Below, one piece after another: positions 32,098 to 41,138 of a stretch of DNA of 64,000 nt (its first letter is position 1; every line of letters begins with the position of its first letter). The notes under the pieces were generated by a model, which worked only from the letters and a program-made list of their open reading frames with translations, was not told the origin of the DNA and made no database searches. A program made the translations under genes and the position numbers. The stretch spans positions 37,211-101,210 of the forward strand of contig JBAZBJ010000003.1 of assembly GCA_041671525.1 (NCBI GenBank). Reading direction: 5' to 3'. This DNA comes from UBA11098 sp041671525. Its GTDB lineage: Bacteria; Patescibacteriota; Minisyncoccia; Moranbacterales; UBA2206.

Positions 32098-32949
32098 TTA
32101 TCTTTTAACACATGCGGTGAAAACGATCGCTGCCTGGTCCAGTACTTCGTTAAGTCCTGCTCGCAGCTCTTCCGGCGTCTTGAAAGACGGGATTTGAAAA
32201 GGCATCCTCAGACAGCCTGGATTGATATCCACGTCGAATCCCTTTCCGTTGTTTTTCATTTCAAACCACTTACCTTTAGGACGAGGCTTAAATTTCCTAA
32301 TCACCGCAACGAGATTCATAGTTTCGCCTAGCTGCATCACACAGTTTGCATGATAGTTGCGCTTTTTAATGACACAATAATACTGCTTGTCTTTCCGACT
32401 CTTGAACGAATAGAGCTCGTCGGGCACAAAATCGAATTTCTGGAGCAACTCACCTGCGAATTTTTCGACATACTCCCGATTGATCAGTACTTGCCGCCTA
32501 CGCTCATCCTCTATGAGCTGTCGGGAGGCATTCTTACGTTGGATTCTATGTTCCATTTTTTCGCAAAAAGCGCTCAAGATATGCGAGGCATAGGCAATTC
32601 CATGATTGCCTTTGACAACAACGTGCTTATCATCAAGATTACTTCTGACCAGCTTACCATCTCTGAGCTTTGGAAGCGTCTGGGAACAAAGGCCCTTCGA
32701 CAAGTGTTCCATTTTGCTCGGATGCTTATCGTGATACTGAAAATACCTCACAATTTCATCGGAAGCATTGATGTGGATAAGCATACGTTCCACCTTTTCT
32801 AAACAAAAAACAACCTCATACCCCTTTAAGCCAGCCAGCTTCAAAGATTCAAATCTCTGACCCCAGTAACTATTTGCGTCATCAACCATCTTTTGAAGCT
32901 CCCTCTCCTCATACTGCGCATGCGTCAACACCGTCTTTTTTTCTTCCAT
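32098..32949 (-). CDS. Orphan gene product, 283 residues
   Basis: No family recognised. Start ATG 32949 (MEEKKTVLTH) follows GGGAGGATC. The frame runs on to 33048, but that lies in the promoter. The protein is basic and largely helical, with a glutamate/lysine-rich first half and scattered Cys (VVFCLEK, LCSQTL, FCEKMEH, ANCVMQL). It is the largest of the single-gene orphan units, with a consensus promoter (33020-33048) and a strong terminator. Confidence 0.7.
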   Translation of the reverse strand: MEEKKTVLTHAQYEERELQKMVDDANSYWGQRFESLKLAGLKGYEVVFCLEKVERMLIHINASDEIVRYFQYHDKHPSKMEHLSKGLCSQTLPKLRDGKLVRSNLDDKHVVVKGNHGIAYASHILSAFCEKMEHRIQRKNASRQLIEDERRRQVLINREYVEKFAGELLQKFDFVPDELYSFKSRKDKQYYCVIKKRNYHANCVMQLGETMNLVAVIRKFKPRPKGKWFEMKNNGKGFDVDINPGCLRMPFQIPSFKTPEELRAGLNEVLDQAAIVFTACVKR

Positions 32950-33019
32950 GATCCTCCCTCGTGATGCAAGATATTTTATTAAAAATAGAGTGACTAAATT
33001 GTAAAATAACCCAAGTGAC

Positions 33020-33048
33020 AATATAGCATTAAACACTGCTTCTGTCAA
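33020..33048 (-). promoter_or_regulatory. Promoter of the 32098-32949 gene
   Basis: TTGACA, 17-nt spacer, TATATT on the minus strand. Confidence 0.85.
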
Positions 33049-33073
33049 TATGCCTTCAAACTAACTTGTTTTT

Positions 33074-35449
33074 TTACTGTAAAATCTTGCCGCCTTGCCC
33101 GACCTGATCAAGTCTTACTGATAGCAGTTTGGAGATGCCGTCTTCGCCCATTGTGATGCCATACATGGTCGAGGCTTGGCGCATGGTTTCCCGATTGTGG
33201 GTGATGATGATGAACTGGGTGTTGCCGGAAAGTTCTTGGATGATACGGCCGAAACGGCGCGAGTTGGCTTCGTCCAAGGCGGCTTCCACTTCATCCAAGA
33301 CGGCGAACGGTGGCGGGTTGTGCGAAATGATAGCAAACAAAAGTGCCAAAGAAGTCAGCGAGCGTTCCCCACCGGAGAGCATCGATAGGTTGGAAATTTT
33401 TTTGCCCGGCGGGGAAGCGAAAATATCGATGCCGGTTTCGGATTTTTCTTTCTTTTCCTCTTCGGTTTCCAACGCTTCAGCTTCATCTGTTTCTTCCGCA
33501 CCCTCCGTCCCTTCCACGCCCTCTTCTTTGGATTTATATGACCGCTTACGCACTTCGACTTTTTTCAGACTGGCGTTGCCGCCGCCGAAAATAATACGGA
33601 AATATTTGGTAAATTCTTTGTCGATTTCATCAAAAGTCGTAGCAAAAACTTCGTTGACCTTCTGATTCATCTCTTTGATGATTTCTTTCAGCGACACAAT
33701 CGCTGCTTCCAAGTCGGCCGATTCTTTGGTCAAAAATTCATAGCGCTTGTTGGTTTCCTCAAATTCTTCCACCACTAAAGGATCAATGCCACCAATTTGT
33801 TCCATTTGTACTTTTAATCGAGAGATATCACGATCCAAAGCAATGCGATCAACTGCGATCAAATTCCCCTGTTCGTCCAAAATTGGCTTGAGCTCGCTCG
33901 GGTCAATCTTCAGATCCTGCAACACTTCCGCCCGCAGATCCTCTTCATGCACTTCAACTTTGGCCAGCGCAATCTTGGAATCATTAAAATTGTCTTTCAG
34001 CTTGTTGAGTTCATCTTGTTTGGCCCGCAAGTTGCGTTCCACTTCGAAAAATTTCTGCCGGCGTTCGCGATCCGCGCTGGTCTCCGCAAGGATGGCCGCT
34101 TCGATCTGTTGGATTTCCATTTCCATTTTCTGGATGTCCGCCCGCAGCTGTGCGGCTTTGGCAATCAATTCTTGGATGACTTGGGAATCCACAGTCTCGA
34201 CAACTTTCGGCTTTTCCACAAGTACAGACGCATTGCGATGCGTCTCTACGGTTTCTTCTTTCTTGCCTTTTTCAATGTCCTGTTTCAATTCAAACAGACG
34301 CTGCTGGATCGAACGCGCAAATTCTTTGATGTCTTGCAAGTCGTCCATATTCTCGGCGCTTTCCAACTGCTTGATCAAATTCTCCTGATTCCGACGAATT
34401 TCTTCGATGCCGGCACGCACGTAATGCAGATCCACCGGGATGCTTTTGGTTCGGATCTCCTCGATCATCTCGATATTTTTCTGTTTTTCCCGTTCGATCT
34501 CGATCCGGCCTTCATTCACGATCAAATCGCGCTCCAGTTGGTTCAGTCTGTTGCGCGCTTCGCTGCGCTTTTTTTCCAATTCCGGCAGATTGTTGTTGGC
34601 AGTTCCTTCCTTGGATTCTTTGTTGATTTCGTCGGTTAATTTATCCACGTCGCGCTTCACATTTAGCATCGTGCGTCCCATATCCTCCTTGGCTTCGTTA
34701 AATTTGATTTTTTCCTGTTGAAAGTTGCTCCACAGATAAGTAAACAATTTGGTCTGTTTGTCTTTGAGTTCCGCCCGCACGCCCTCGCCTTGGGTCGCTT
34801 TCTCCGCTTGTCTTTTCAGCATCTTCAAATGCGGCTTTATTTCTTCGGCCAAGCTACGCGCTTTGTCCAAGTTGTCGCGCGTCGATTCCAATTTGCGCAA
34901 CGCTCTTTCCTTTTTGATCTGATATTGTTTCACGCCGGCCGCCTCCTCGATGATTGAGCGCCGTTCCAAAGGTGCCGCGTTCAAAATTGCGTCCGCCATG
35001 CCTTGGTTGATAATGGCATAACTCTCTTTGCCGATGCCGGTTTTGGCCAACAGGTCTACCACGTCTTGCAACCGCACGCGTGAACCGTTGATCTGGTATT
35101 CCCCTTCCCCGCTGCGGAATATTTTTCTTGTAATGGAAACTTCATCAAATTCCAACGGAATTTTTTTGTCCGAGTTATCAAAAAACAGCGTTGCATAAGC
35201 ACTGCCCAACCGCGCTTTTTTGCCTGAACCGGCAAAAATGATGTCTTCGGATTTTTTGCCGCGCAAATTTTTCATGGATTGTTCGCCCATGACCCAGCGC
35301 ATCGAATCGGCGATGTTGGATTTGCCGCTGCCATTGGGTCCCACCACGGCCGTCACGCCCTTGGCGTCACCTTGGGAACCGGAAAAATCCAACGTGGTTT
35401 TGTTGGCGAAAGATTTGAATCCGGAAATTTCGAGCTTCTTTAAAAACAT
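33074..35449 (-). CDS. smc: Chromosome segregation protein SMC, short form without visible hinge
   Basis: 791 residues from ATG 35449 (MFLKKLEISG). The N-terminal head has the ATP loop GPNGSGKS (37-44). The C-terminal head has the signature LSGGERSLTSLALL and Walker B PFAVLDEVEAALDEAN. Between them are two coiled coils joined by a short polar linker; I find no hinge domain. Typical SMC is about 1150-1200 residues. A Glu-rich insert (EGVEGTEGAEETDEAEALE) sits in the C-terminal head. Arms and ring geometry must differ from standard SMC. Confidence 0.9.
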   Translation of the reverse strand: MFLKKLEISGFKSFANKTTLDFSGSQGDAKGVTAVVGPNGSGKSNIADSMRWVMGEQSMKNLRGKKSEDIIFAGSGKKARLGSAYATLFFDNSDKKIPLEFDEVSITRKIFRSGEGEYQINGSRVRLQDVVDLLAKTGIGKESYAIINQGMADAILNAAPLERRSIIEEAAGVKQYQIKKERALRKLESTRDNLDKARSLAEEIKPHLKMLKRQAEKATQGEGVRAELKDKQTKLFTYLWSNFQQEKIKFNEAKEDMGRTMLNVKRDVDKLTDEINKESKEGTANNNLPELEKKRSEARNRLNQLERDLIVNEGRIEIEREKQKNIEMIEEIRTKSIPVDLHYVRAGIEEIRRNQENLIKQLESAENMDDLQDIKEFARSIQQRLFELKQDIEKGKKEETVETHRNASVLVEKPKVVETVDSQVIQELIAKAAQLRADIQKMEMEIQQIEAAILAETSADRERRQKFFEVERNLRAKQDELNKLKDNFNDSKIALAKVEVHEEDLRAEVLQDLKIDPSELKPILDEQGNLIAVDRIALDRDISRLKVQMEQIGGIDPLVVEEFEETNKRYEFLTKESADLEAAIVSLKEIIKEMNQKVNEVFATTFDEIDKEFTKYFRIIFGGGNASLKKVEVRKRSYKSKEEGVEGTEGAEETDEAEALETEEEKKEKSETGIDIFASPPGKKISNLSMLSGGERSLTSLALLFAIISHNPPPFAVLDEVEAALDEANSRRFGRIIQELSGNTQFIIITHNRETMRQASTMYGITMGEDGISKLLSVRLDQVGQGGKILQ

Positions 35450-35559
35450 AAATTCATGCAAAACAAAACACGCAGCATGTAACTTTGAAATTTTTTGTTA
35501 CATGTTTCATGTTGTATGTTATATGATTATTATACTACATATTTGGTTTTTGAGAAAAT

Positions 35560-35586
35560 TTAAGGGGCTGGTTATTTTCCAGCCCC
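35560..35586 (-). terminator. Terminator downstream of the 35703-36032 gene
   Basis: GGGGCTGG and CCAGCCCC arms. On the minus strand TTAAATTTTC follows. A TTACATG/CATGTAA palindrome (35475-35510) lies between it and smc. Confidence 0.7.
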
Positions 35587-35702
35587 AGACGATTTTATCA
35601 ATCGCCTTCTTCATCCTCTATTAAATGCACTCCGATTCAAACCTCCTTTTAATTTGCCGCGGGGATTTAGCCCACAGGGACGCATTGGATCAGCCTTGCA
35701 TC

Positions 35703-36032
35703 CTAGGCAAGCAGATACGAAGCTCGCCCTAGATTGTGATCACCCCCTTTCAGTACAATAGACTTGAGAAGCATGAGATGAAAATAGCAGCCTTTTTCAT
35801 AAATCATCCATCTCCTTTCACTTTTTCTGCAAAGTGACAAAAACGAATTACGGATGCGCGCGCCCATATAGGCTCTCACCCACATAATCCGCTTCCCCAT
35901 CCCTTTTCTGCCACCATTATGATGATGACAGCGGAAATGACAGAGATTCACATAATCTCTTCTTCCTTGTCTAATAACAATCGCCTCCTTTTCAATTGGA
36001 ATAAGAACTAAAAAAAGACGCCGAAGCGCCAA
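35703..36032 (-). CDS. Possible orphan gene, 109 residues, TTG start
   Basis: Weakly supported. TTG at 36032 follows AAAGGGGGAGG, and a promoter-like TTGAAA-N17-TACGAT lies upstream (minus strand, near 36080-36110). The protein has a His/Cys cluster (CHFRCHHHNGG) and many basic residues. Two further AGGAGG-type sites inside and one behind the gene (36001, 35820 and 35650 regions) lack good starts of their own. The stretch 35462-36131 otherwise holds a terminator and a palindrome. Confidence 0.35.
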   Translation of the reverse strand: MALRRLFLVLIPIEKEAIVIRQGRRDYVNLCHFRCHHHNGGRKGMGKRIMWVRAYMGARIRNSFLSLCRKSERRWMIYEKGCYFHLMLLKSIVLKGGDHNLGRASYLLA

Positions 36033-36131
36033 CCTACCTCCCCCTTTCTGCAAAATTTACTAGGATAACATTCATAATCATATCGTACACCACAACAATA
36101 TATTTTTCAATATTGATTGTCCACAGGCCAT

Positions 36132-36821
36132 CTACCAGCCTTTCACTTCCAAAGCCGCGGCGGCCGCATTACGCTGGGCTTCCTGTTTGGAAGAACCGTC
36201 CCCACTGGCGATCAGTTCATCGTTCAAGTAGATGCCGACCGTAAACTCCCGGTCATGGTCCGGGCCACTTTCTTCCAGCACACGGTAGGCCGGAGTCACG
36301 CCCACCTTGTCCTGCGCCACTTCCTGGAAGCGACTCTTGGGATCCATGTAGGACTTGTTTTCAATGATGTCCGAGAGTTCCACCACCACATTTTTCATGA
36401 TAAATTCTTTGCAAGCATCATAACCCTTTTCGGCCTGATCCAGATAGATGGCGCCGGTGATCGATTCAAAAGCGTTGGCCAACAAGTACTGTCGCGCCTT
36501 GCCGGTGTCTTTGGATTCGCCGCGACTCATCAGGAGAAATTCTTCCACGCCCATGCGTTTGGAAATTTTGGCCAACATTTCGCCGTTGACCAAAGCCGCG
36601 CGCCAATTGGTCAGTTCCCCTTCCGGGTTGGGAAAGTTTTTGTAGAGATATTCGGTGACCACCAATTCCAAAACGGCGTCGCCCAAAAATTCGAGCCGCT
36701 CATTGTGTTCCAGCTTATAATCGCGATGTTCATTTAAATATGAACGATGCGTCATCGCTTGCTGCAACAGATCAAGATTATTGAATTTTACGCCGATTTT
36801 ATCCGCTAACTTTTGAATCAT
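36132..36821 (-). CDS. rnc: Ribonuclease III
   Basis: 229 residues from ATG 36821 (MIQKLADK); a longer frame to 36881 would overlap nusB more. Catalytic motif ERLEFLGDAVLELV (about 41-54), then the double-stranded RNA-binding domain with GDGSSKQEAQRNAAAAAL at the end. It processes rRNA precursors and other duplex RNA. The start overlaps the nusB end by 23 nt, a coupled rpmF-nusB-rnc operon of RNA and ribosome genes. Confidence 0.94.
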   Translation of the reverse strand: MIQKLADKIGVKFNNLDLLQQAMTHRSYLNEHRDYKLEHNERLEFLGDAVLELVVTEYLYKNFPNPEGELTNWRAALVNGEMLAKISKRMGVEEFLLMSRGESKDTGKARQYLLANAFESITGAIYLDQAEKGYDACKEFIMKNVVVELSDIIENKSYMDPKSRFQEVAQDKVGVTPAYRVLEESGPDHDREFTVGIYLNDELIASGDGSSKQEAQRNAAAAALEVKGW

Positions 36822-37311
36822 CTTTTTTGTCTTCAGATTTACCCTCTTCACTGCCCTTTTTATGCTTCTTGCTCTCATCATCCTTCAATGGTTCGCCGAG
36901 TTCTCGATAGATCGTGCCTAGAACGCCATTCACAAACCGCCCGGAAGATTCACCCCCAAAAGATTTGGCCAATTCGATGGCTTCGTTGATAGCCACCTTT
37001 GGCGGGACTTCCTCATAGTTGCCAAACAGCAATTCATAAATGCCCAAACGCAAGATGTTGCGATCAACAATTGTCACCTGATCCAGCGGCCATTCCGGCG
37101 CGCATTTTTCAATGATCGGGTCGATTTTGCCCTGATTGGCAATCACGCCCTTGACCAACGCAAAAACAAAAGAGTCATCCTCCATGCCCGGACCAAATTC
37201 CGCGATGTTGGTCTTGATGATTTCGTCCAAGCCGTCCGTCTTCCGACCTTTAAAATCCCACTCATACAGCGATTGCATCGCGACTGATCTTGAAAGGTGC
37301 CTGTTGGCCAT
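36799..37311 (-). CDS. nusB: Transcription antitermination factor NusB
   Basis: 170 residues. The N-terminal MANRHLSRSVAMQSLYEWDF and IVDRNILRLGIYELLF followed by KVAINEAIELAKSFG are family features. With NusE it supports rRNA antitermination. The last 25 residues are a low-complexity Lys/Asp/Glu/Ser tail that also encodes the rnc overlap. It follows rpmF by 3 nt. Confidence 0.93.
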   Translation of the reverse strand: MANRHLSRSVAMQSLYEWDFKGRKTDGLDEIIKTNIAEFGPGMEDDSFVFALVKGVIANQGKIDPIIEKCAPEWPLDQVTIVDRNILRLGIYELLFGNYEEVPPKVAINEAIELAKSFGGESSGRFVNGVLGTIYRELGEPLKDDESKKHKKGSEEGKSEDKKDDSKVSG

Positions 37312-37314
37312 AAA

Positions 37315-37518
37315 TTATTTCTTGGCTTTTTTAGTTACTTTTTTCAAAGTATTCTTTACTTCTTTACCTTTGTAGTATCCGCATTTTGAGCAGACTACGT
37401 GCGCCGCAATCATGGACCCACAATGCGTGCATTTCACCAGCGCTTTTTTCTTCAGTTGCAGGTTAACTCGCGCGCGATCACGGCGCCCTTTGGTGTGTCT
37501 TTGCTTTTGTACTGACAT
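37315..37518 (-). CDS. rpmF: Ribosomal protein bL32
   Basis: 67 residues. KQRHTKGRRDRARVNLQLKK at the start and a zinc-ribbon CTHCG...CSKCGYYKGKEV. First gene of the rpmF-nusB-rnc operon. Confidence 0.95.
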   Translation of the reverse strand: MSVQKQRHTKGRRDRARVNLQLKKKALVKCTHCGSMIAAHVVCSKCGYYKGKEVKNTLKKVTKKAKK

Positions 37519-37556
37519 AAATTTTTGCTTAAATTCTTACTTGATAACTATTGCCT

Positions 37557-37585
37557 AGCTTATCATCGTTTTTGTTTTTTGACAA
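37557..37585 (-). promoter_or_regulatory. Promoter of rpmF-nusB-rnc
   Basis: TTGTCA, 17-nt spacer, TAAGCT on the minus strand, about 40 nt before rpmF. Confidence 0.6.
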
Positions 37586-37696
37586 GGTTTGGGCTGAAAT
37601 TGGAGCCAAATTTGACTTATCCACAACCCTTGCAATATTCCGCCAAGTCTGATAGTATTAATCTATAGAAACAGGGACTGCGTAGCGGGCCCTGTT

Positions 37697-38431
37697 TTAT
37701 TTTGGAAAAACGACCAATCCATGCCCCATAATCTTGTTTGAGCCATCTCTTCTGAATTTTTTCTTAATAACTCTAAAATCTTCTTTTTCCGGTTTTCCCA
37801 TAATTTTTCTACCGATTGGTGAAACAACCAGGTCCGCTATTTCTAGCCCGCCGATAGCCTTTGACTTTGGCAAAATTTTAAAATCCGTGATTTTTTCAGA
37901 TATTCTGGATGGCTCCAAAAACCGTGTACCTTTTATTTTTAAATTCAGCCAAGCTAACTCCAGTTGATTATCCAACTGCTTGTCTCGACTTTCAGCTATT
38001 ATCATTCCTTTTTCCTTGCAATTATCCAATGAGAATGTAAATCTTTCCACCACGAACTCCAAGGCTAGCAAGTACGGATCAACTGCAGCAATCCCATATC
38101 TTAATAAATGTTTTTTCTTTTGTATTCCCGAAGCGACAATCTCGAAGCTCAATGAATTCAAAAGCACATACAAACTCTCACAAAATTTGTCTCTGACTTT
38201 CTTATCTTTTAATGATTCAAATCCGTTTTTATTTCGATAAATATCGGCTGTATGCAGAATAGTTTTTTCCGTTCCAAAATTTTTTAGTTTGAATTTCTTT
38301 ATTCTTTCTTTGGCCGTTTTATTATAGTAATCGTTATCAAAAATAACTCCCGCTAAAACAAAAACCGGATATTGCTTGTCAATTTTTTCCAAATTATGAT
38401 CGCCTGATTCGTCAATAAATAGTGTTTTCAT
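37697..38431 (-). CDS. DUF3800 domain protein
   Basis: 244 residues. It begins MKTLFIDESGDHN, the DUF3800 start with its acidic residues, and later has KGMIIAESRDKQLD and ADLVVSP. The fold is thought to be RNase H-like; relatives often lie in mobile or defence regions. AT-rich compared with the rpmF operon. A hairpin (ACAGGG/CCCTGT, 37672-37694) lies after its stop. Its immediate upstream neighbour is an orphan unit. Confidence 0.82.
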   Translation of the reverse strand: MKTLFIDESGDHNLEKIDKQYPVFVLAGVIFDNDYYNKTAKERIKKFKLKNFGTEKTILHTADIYRNKNGFESLKDKKVRDKFCESLYVLLNSLSFEIVASGIQKKKHLLRYGIAAVDPYLLALEFVVERFTFSLDNCKEKGMIIAESRDKQLDNQLELAWLNLKIKGTRFLEPSRISEKITDFKILPKSKAIGGLEIADLVVSPIGRKIMGKPEKEDFRVIKKKFRRDGSNKIMGHGLVVFPK

Positions 38432-38499
38432 TTATTATTTTTATGCATTTCAACAATCTCCTGCGGACACCTGCCGCCTACTACCGACTTTATTTTAGC

Positions 38500-38537
38500 A
38501 CAAAATTAAAGACCCTGCGTGAAACACACACAGGGTC
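38500..38537 (-). terminator. Terminator of the 38573-39214 gene
   Basis: GACCCTG and CAGGGTC arms with TTTAATTTTG after, on the minus strand. The adjacent block CTACCGACTTTATTTTAGCA recurs at 46671-46690 behind the paralogous gene. Confidence 0.8.
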
Positions 38538-38572
38538 CAAAGCTTGCGCTTTTAGGACTGAGTTTCTGAGGA

Positions 38573-39214
38573 CTAGTTCTCAGTAGCCGAGTCCTGAGTA
38601 CTGACTTGCGAGACGACAAAGGCGAAACCATAGTCGCGAAACCACTCGTCATCGGGCCTGTCATACGCCGTGCCCAACCACCGACCACCACCGCCGCGGC
38701 CGGCGAGGAGCAGATTCGGATCGCCATCGGAATCTTTGATAGGTTCGTGCATCGCAACAATCCACCAAAGACCCATTACCTCAATTTCTTCATCCGAGAA
38801 CTTCTCCCGGATTAGGCAGGCGACTTCAGCATTCGGTTTCCCGAACTTTCTTTTTCCAGCTTCCGCCCTGATATTTTTAGTGATCCGATCGCTGTCATTC
38901 CACAGCATCCCCTTGAGCACCGCGATATCCGAGATTATTCCGTTCGTCGGTTTGAAGTCCGGCGAATTGAGAACACTCTTAGCCCAGTCCGAAACTCTGA
39001 AGCCTCTTTTCTCGAGCCGCTCAATCCACTGTGTACCAGTTGTGCCATCGGTAGGCGGAAGCGTGAAAGAAATCACTCCATCCTTCTCCTGCCAGTTACG
39101 GCTCAGCTCGGAAACTGCCAGCTCACCGCGCAGGAAACGCTCAACACCCTCCATACCGCCGAGCTTATTCACAACCGCCTCCATCGTTCCCCAGTCCATT
39201 TTCGAATACTTCAT
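38573..39214 (-). CDS. Orphan family protein A (213 residues), paralogue of 46792-47469
   Basis: No named family recognised. ATG 39214 follows GAGGAGG. The first part has VNKLGGMEGVERFLRGELAV. The last third has DSDGDPNLLLAGRGGGGRWL and WFRDYGFAF. That end resembles the end of the 46792-47469 product (SDGSLIVRCLCFGVGQW, LDYGF), and the two genes share promoter, 3' end and downstream block at DNA level. A consensus promoter lies at 39314-39342, with an IS30 copy just beyond it. Probably one of a multi-copy family. Confidence 0.7.
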   Translation of the reverse strand: MKYSKMDWGTMEAVVNKLGGMEGVERFLRGELAVSELSRNWQEKDGVISFTLPPTDGTTGTQWIERLEKRGFRVSDWAKSVLNSPDFKPTNGIISDIAVLKGMLWNDSDRITKNIRAEAGKRKFGKPNAEVACLIREKFSDEEIEVMGLWWIVAMHEPIKDSDGDPNLLLAGRGGGGRWLGTAYDRPDDEWFRDYGFAFVVSQVSTQDSATEN

Positions 39215-39313
39215 GATAAATCCTCCTCTTCAACTTCTAGTTGAATTTTGTCTATTCCTGATAGAAACAGACGTGGACTCTTTAAAAAAGAGCTTCCCAG
39301 ATACTGATTTTTA

Positions 39314-39342
39314 AGTATACACCTAAAAGGCTACTTTGTCAA
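39314..39342 (-). promoter_or_regulatory. Promoter of the 38573-39214 gene
   Basis: TTGACA, 17-nt spacer, TATACT. It and the following ATCAGTATC are nearly the same as 48697-48725. Confidence 0.85.
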
Positions 39343-39359
39343 GATGTTGTAACCCGAAT

Positions 39360-40355
39360 TCAACCCTGAAGTGCAACACTGAATACTTCTAATGGTGTTT
39401 TCCAATTAAGTCTTTTTCTTGGTCTAGTGTTAAGGGCGTATTCTACTTGATCAATTTCTTCGTCTGTAATCATATCAAAATCAGTTTTTTTGGGGAAGTA
39501 TTCCCGAATCAGTCCGTTAGTGTTTTCATTGGTACCGCGTTCCCAGCTATGATACGGGTGGGCGAAATATATGTCCAGTTCCGTGGCAGCCTGCATGCTT
39601 TGCCAGTCCCTGTTTTCCGGTCCATTATCAAGAGTAAGCGTTCTTCTTAACTGTTTTGGCAGCGCAGCCATCCTGGAGGCAACTGCTCGCACCGTCGCGT
39701 CTCCTGATTTAGTTTTGAGTTTCGTGATAAATACATAACCAGTCTTTCTGTCTACAAGCGTATTGACGCCGGGCTTGTGATCTTTGGATTCAACCGTATC
39801 ACCTTCCCAGTCGCCAATCCGTTTTCTGGTTTCGACAATTTTTGGACGCAGATCGATAGAGATGCCTTCCGGCTTTAATACGCGCTGAGATTTGCGCAGT
39901 CCTTTACGCTGTCGGCGCTTTCTTTTCCATCTAAGATACATACGCAGATCCTCACTGCCTGGCTTTAAATATCCATAGCCATCGCGATATATCTGTGCGT
40001 AGATATATTGATAAATCGCTTCATGAGAAATTTTTTCATTGATGTCCTGTTTCATCCTGCCCGCAATCTGTTCGGGCGACCAATGCTGCTTTAAATGTTC
40101 TCCAACGTAACTGCGCACGGAGTCATTCTTCAGCCGCTCGATCCTGCCGCGAGAGTGCCTGCTCTGCAATGCTCGCTCATGAGCCTTTCGAGGAGCGTAA
40201 TGACTGTTCCACGACAACTTGTTTTTGCTGACTTCTCGGGAAACAGAGGATGGATTCCTGCCCAATAATTTGGCGATGGTGCGGATTGAGGTTTTTTGCC
40301 AAAGCAGCTCTTGGATCTTTTCTCGTTCTTCAATTGTAAAATGTTGATATTTCAT
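39360..40355 (-). CDS. IS30 family transposase (copy 1)
   Basis: 331 residues. N-terminal helix-turn-helix (FTIEEREKIQELLW, GRNPSSVSREV), then the DDE core: Asp in DWEGDTVES, Asp in LDNGPENRDW, Glu in WERGTNENTNG. Looks intact. The C-terminus (VALQG) is read through the terminal repeat and stops in flanking DNA. It is only about a third identical by eye to the second IS30 transposase in the window. Confidence 0.95.
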   Translation of the reverse strand: MKYQHFTIEEREKIQELLWQKTSIRTIAKLLGRNPSSVSREVSKNKLSWNSHYAPRKAHERALQSRHSRGRIERLKNDSVRSYVGEHLKQHWSPEQIAGRMKQDINEKISHEAIYQYIYAQIYRDGYGYLKPGSEDLRMYLRWKRKRRQRKGLRKSQRVLKPEGISIDLRPKIVETRKRIGDWEGDTVESKDHKPGVNTLVDRKTGYVFITKLKTKSGDATVRAVASRMAALPKQLRRTLTLDNGPENRDWQSMQAATELDIYFAHPYHSWERGTNENTNGLIREYFPKKTDFDMITDEEIDQVEYALNTRPRKRLNWKTPLEVFSVALQG

Positions 40356-40387
40356 ACACTTCTATTCTACTAGAAGTGTTGCACTTA
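39368..40387 (-). mobile_element. IS30 family insertion sequence, copy 1
   Basis: Inverted ends AAGTGCAACACT (39369-39380) and AGTGTTGCACTT (40375-40386) enclose the transposase. The exact outer limits are uncertain by a few bases. It lies between rnhB and the promoter of the 38573-39214 gene. Confidence 0.85.
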
Positions 40388-40397
40388 CTTGTTGAGC

Positions 40398-41066
40398 CTA
40401 CTTAATTTTAATGGCTTCTTTAAGCATATTTTTGACCGGTTCGAAGGTTTTGCGGTGGATTTCACAGGGTCCGTCTTTTTGCAGGGCGTCCATGTGCACC
40501 TTTGTGCCATAGCCCTTGTGCTTGTCAAAGGCATATTGCGGATATTTCTCGTGCGCCGCGTGCATGATGCGGTCGCGGGTCACCTTGGCGATAATGGAGG
40601 CCGCGGAAATGGATTTCACAAATTTGTCACCGCTCACGATAGCTTTTTGGTCCAGACTCAAGTTGGGAATTTTTTTGTTGCCATCCACCAGGATGATATG
40701 TTTTTGGTCCTGATAGCGCACTTTGGTTTTGAGGTCATTGAGCGCCGCTTTCATCGCCAAAAAACTGGCCTCCAAAATATTCACCCGATCAATCGTCTCG
40801 TGATTGCAAATCCCGACGCCGACATAGAAATTTTCATGGATGAAATCAAACATTTTTTCACGCTGTTTTTCATTCAGAGTTTTCGAATCGCGCACCAGAG
40901 CGAATAGTTCGTGGTTGGTAGTTGGTAGTTGGTAGTTCTTCAAGCACGCCGCCCCCGCCACCACCGGCCCGGCTAACGGTCCACGTCCGGCTTCGTCGAT
41001 GCCAATAGCAAAAACATAGCCATCCACAGCCAAGGCGTTTTCCAGATCGAAAGTTGACTTTTCCAT
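40398..41066 (-). CDS. rnhB: Ribonuclease HII
   Basis: 222 residues. Active-site GIDEAGRGPLAGPV (Asp24, Glu25) and a later GDKFVKSISAASIIAKVTRD. It removes ribonucleotides from DNA. After strand one there is an insertion-like NYQLPTTNHELF (44-55), a low-complexity word also found in dnaX and miaB. The IS30 copy lies just behind the stop codon. Confidence 0.94.
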   Translation of the reverse strand: MEKSTFDLENALAVDGYVFAIGIDEAGRGPLAGPVVAGAACLKNYQLPTTNHELFALVRDSKTLNEKQREKMFDFIHENFYVGVGICNHETIDRVNILEASFLAMKAALNDLKTKVRYQDQKHIILVDGNKKIPNLSLDQKAIVSGDKFVKSISAASIIAKVTRDRIMHAAHEKYPQYAFDKHKGYGTKVHMDALQKDGPCEIHRKTFEPVKNMLKEAIKIK

Positions 41067-41138
41067 AAAATATGCTAGGCTAAGCTTTATGTTCTTTATT
41101 TTACTATTTCTATTCTAGCATATTCGGAGGGAGTAAGC

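Noticed and set aside
32950..33048. N-terminal hydrophobic extension of the 32098-32949 product
   Set aside because: This part overlaps the promoter; the ribosome site GGGAGG is placed for the ATG at 32949.
37630..37695. Small plus-strand RNA between a TTGCAA-N17-TAGTAT box and the ACAGGG/CCCTGT hairpin
   Set aside because: The transcript would be under 50 nt and the hairpin is better explained as the end of the DUF3800 gene region.
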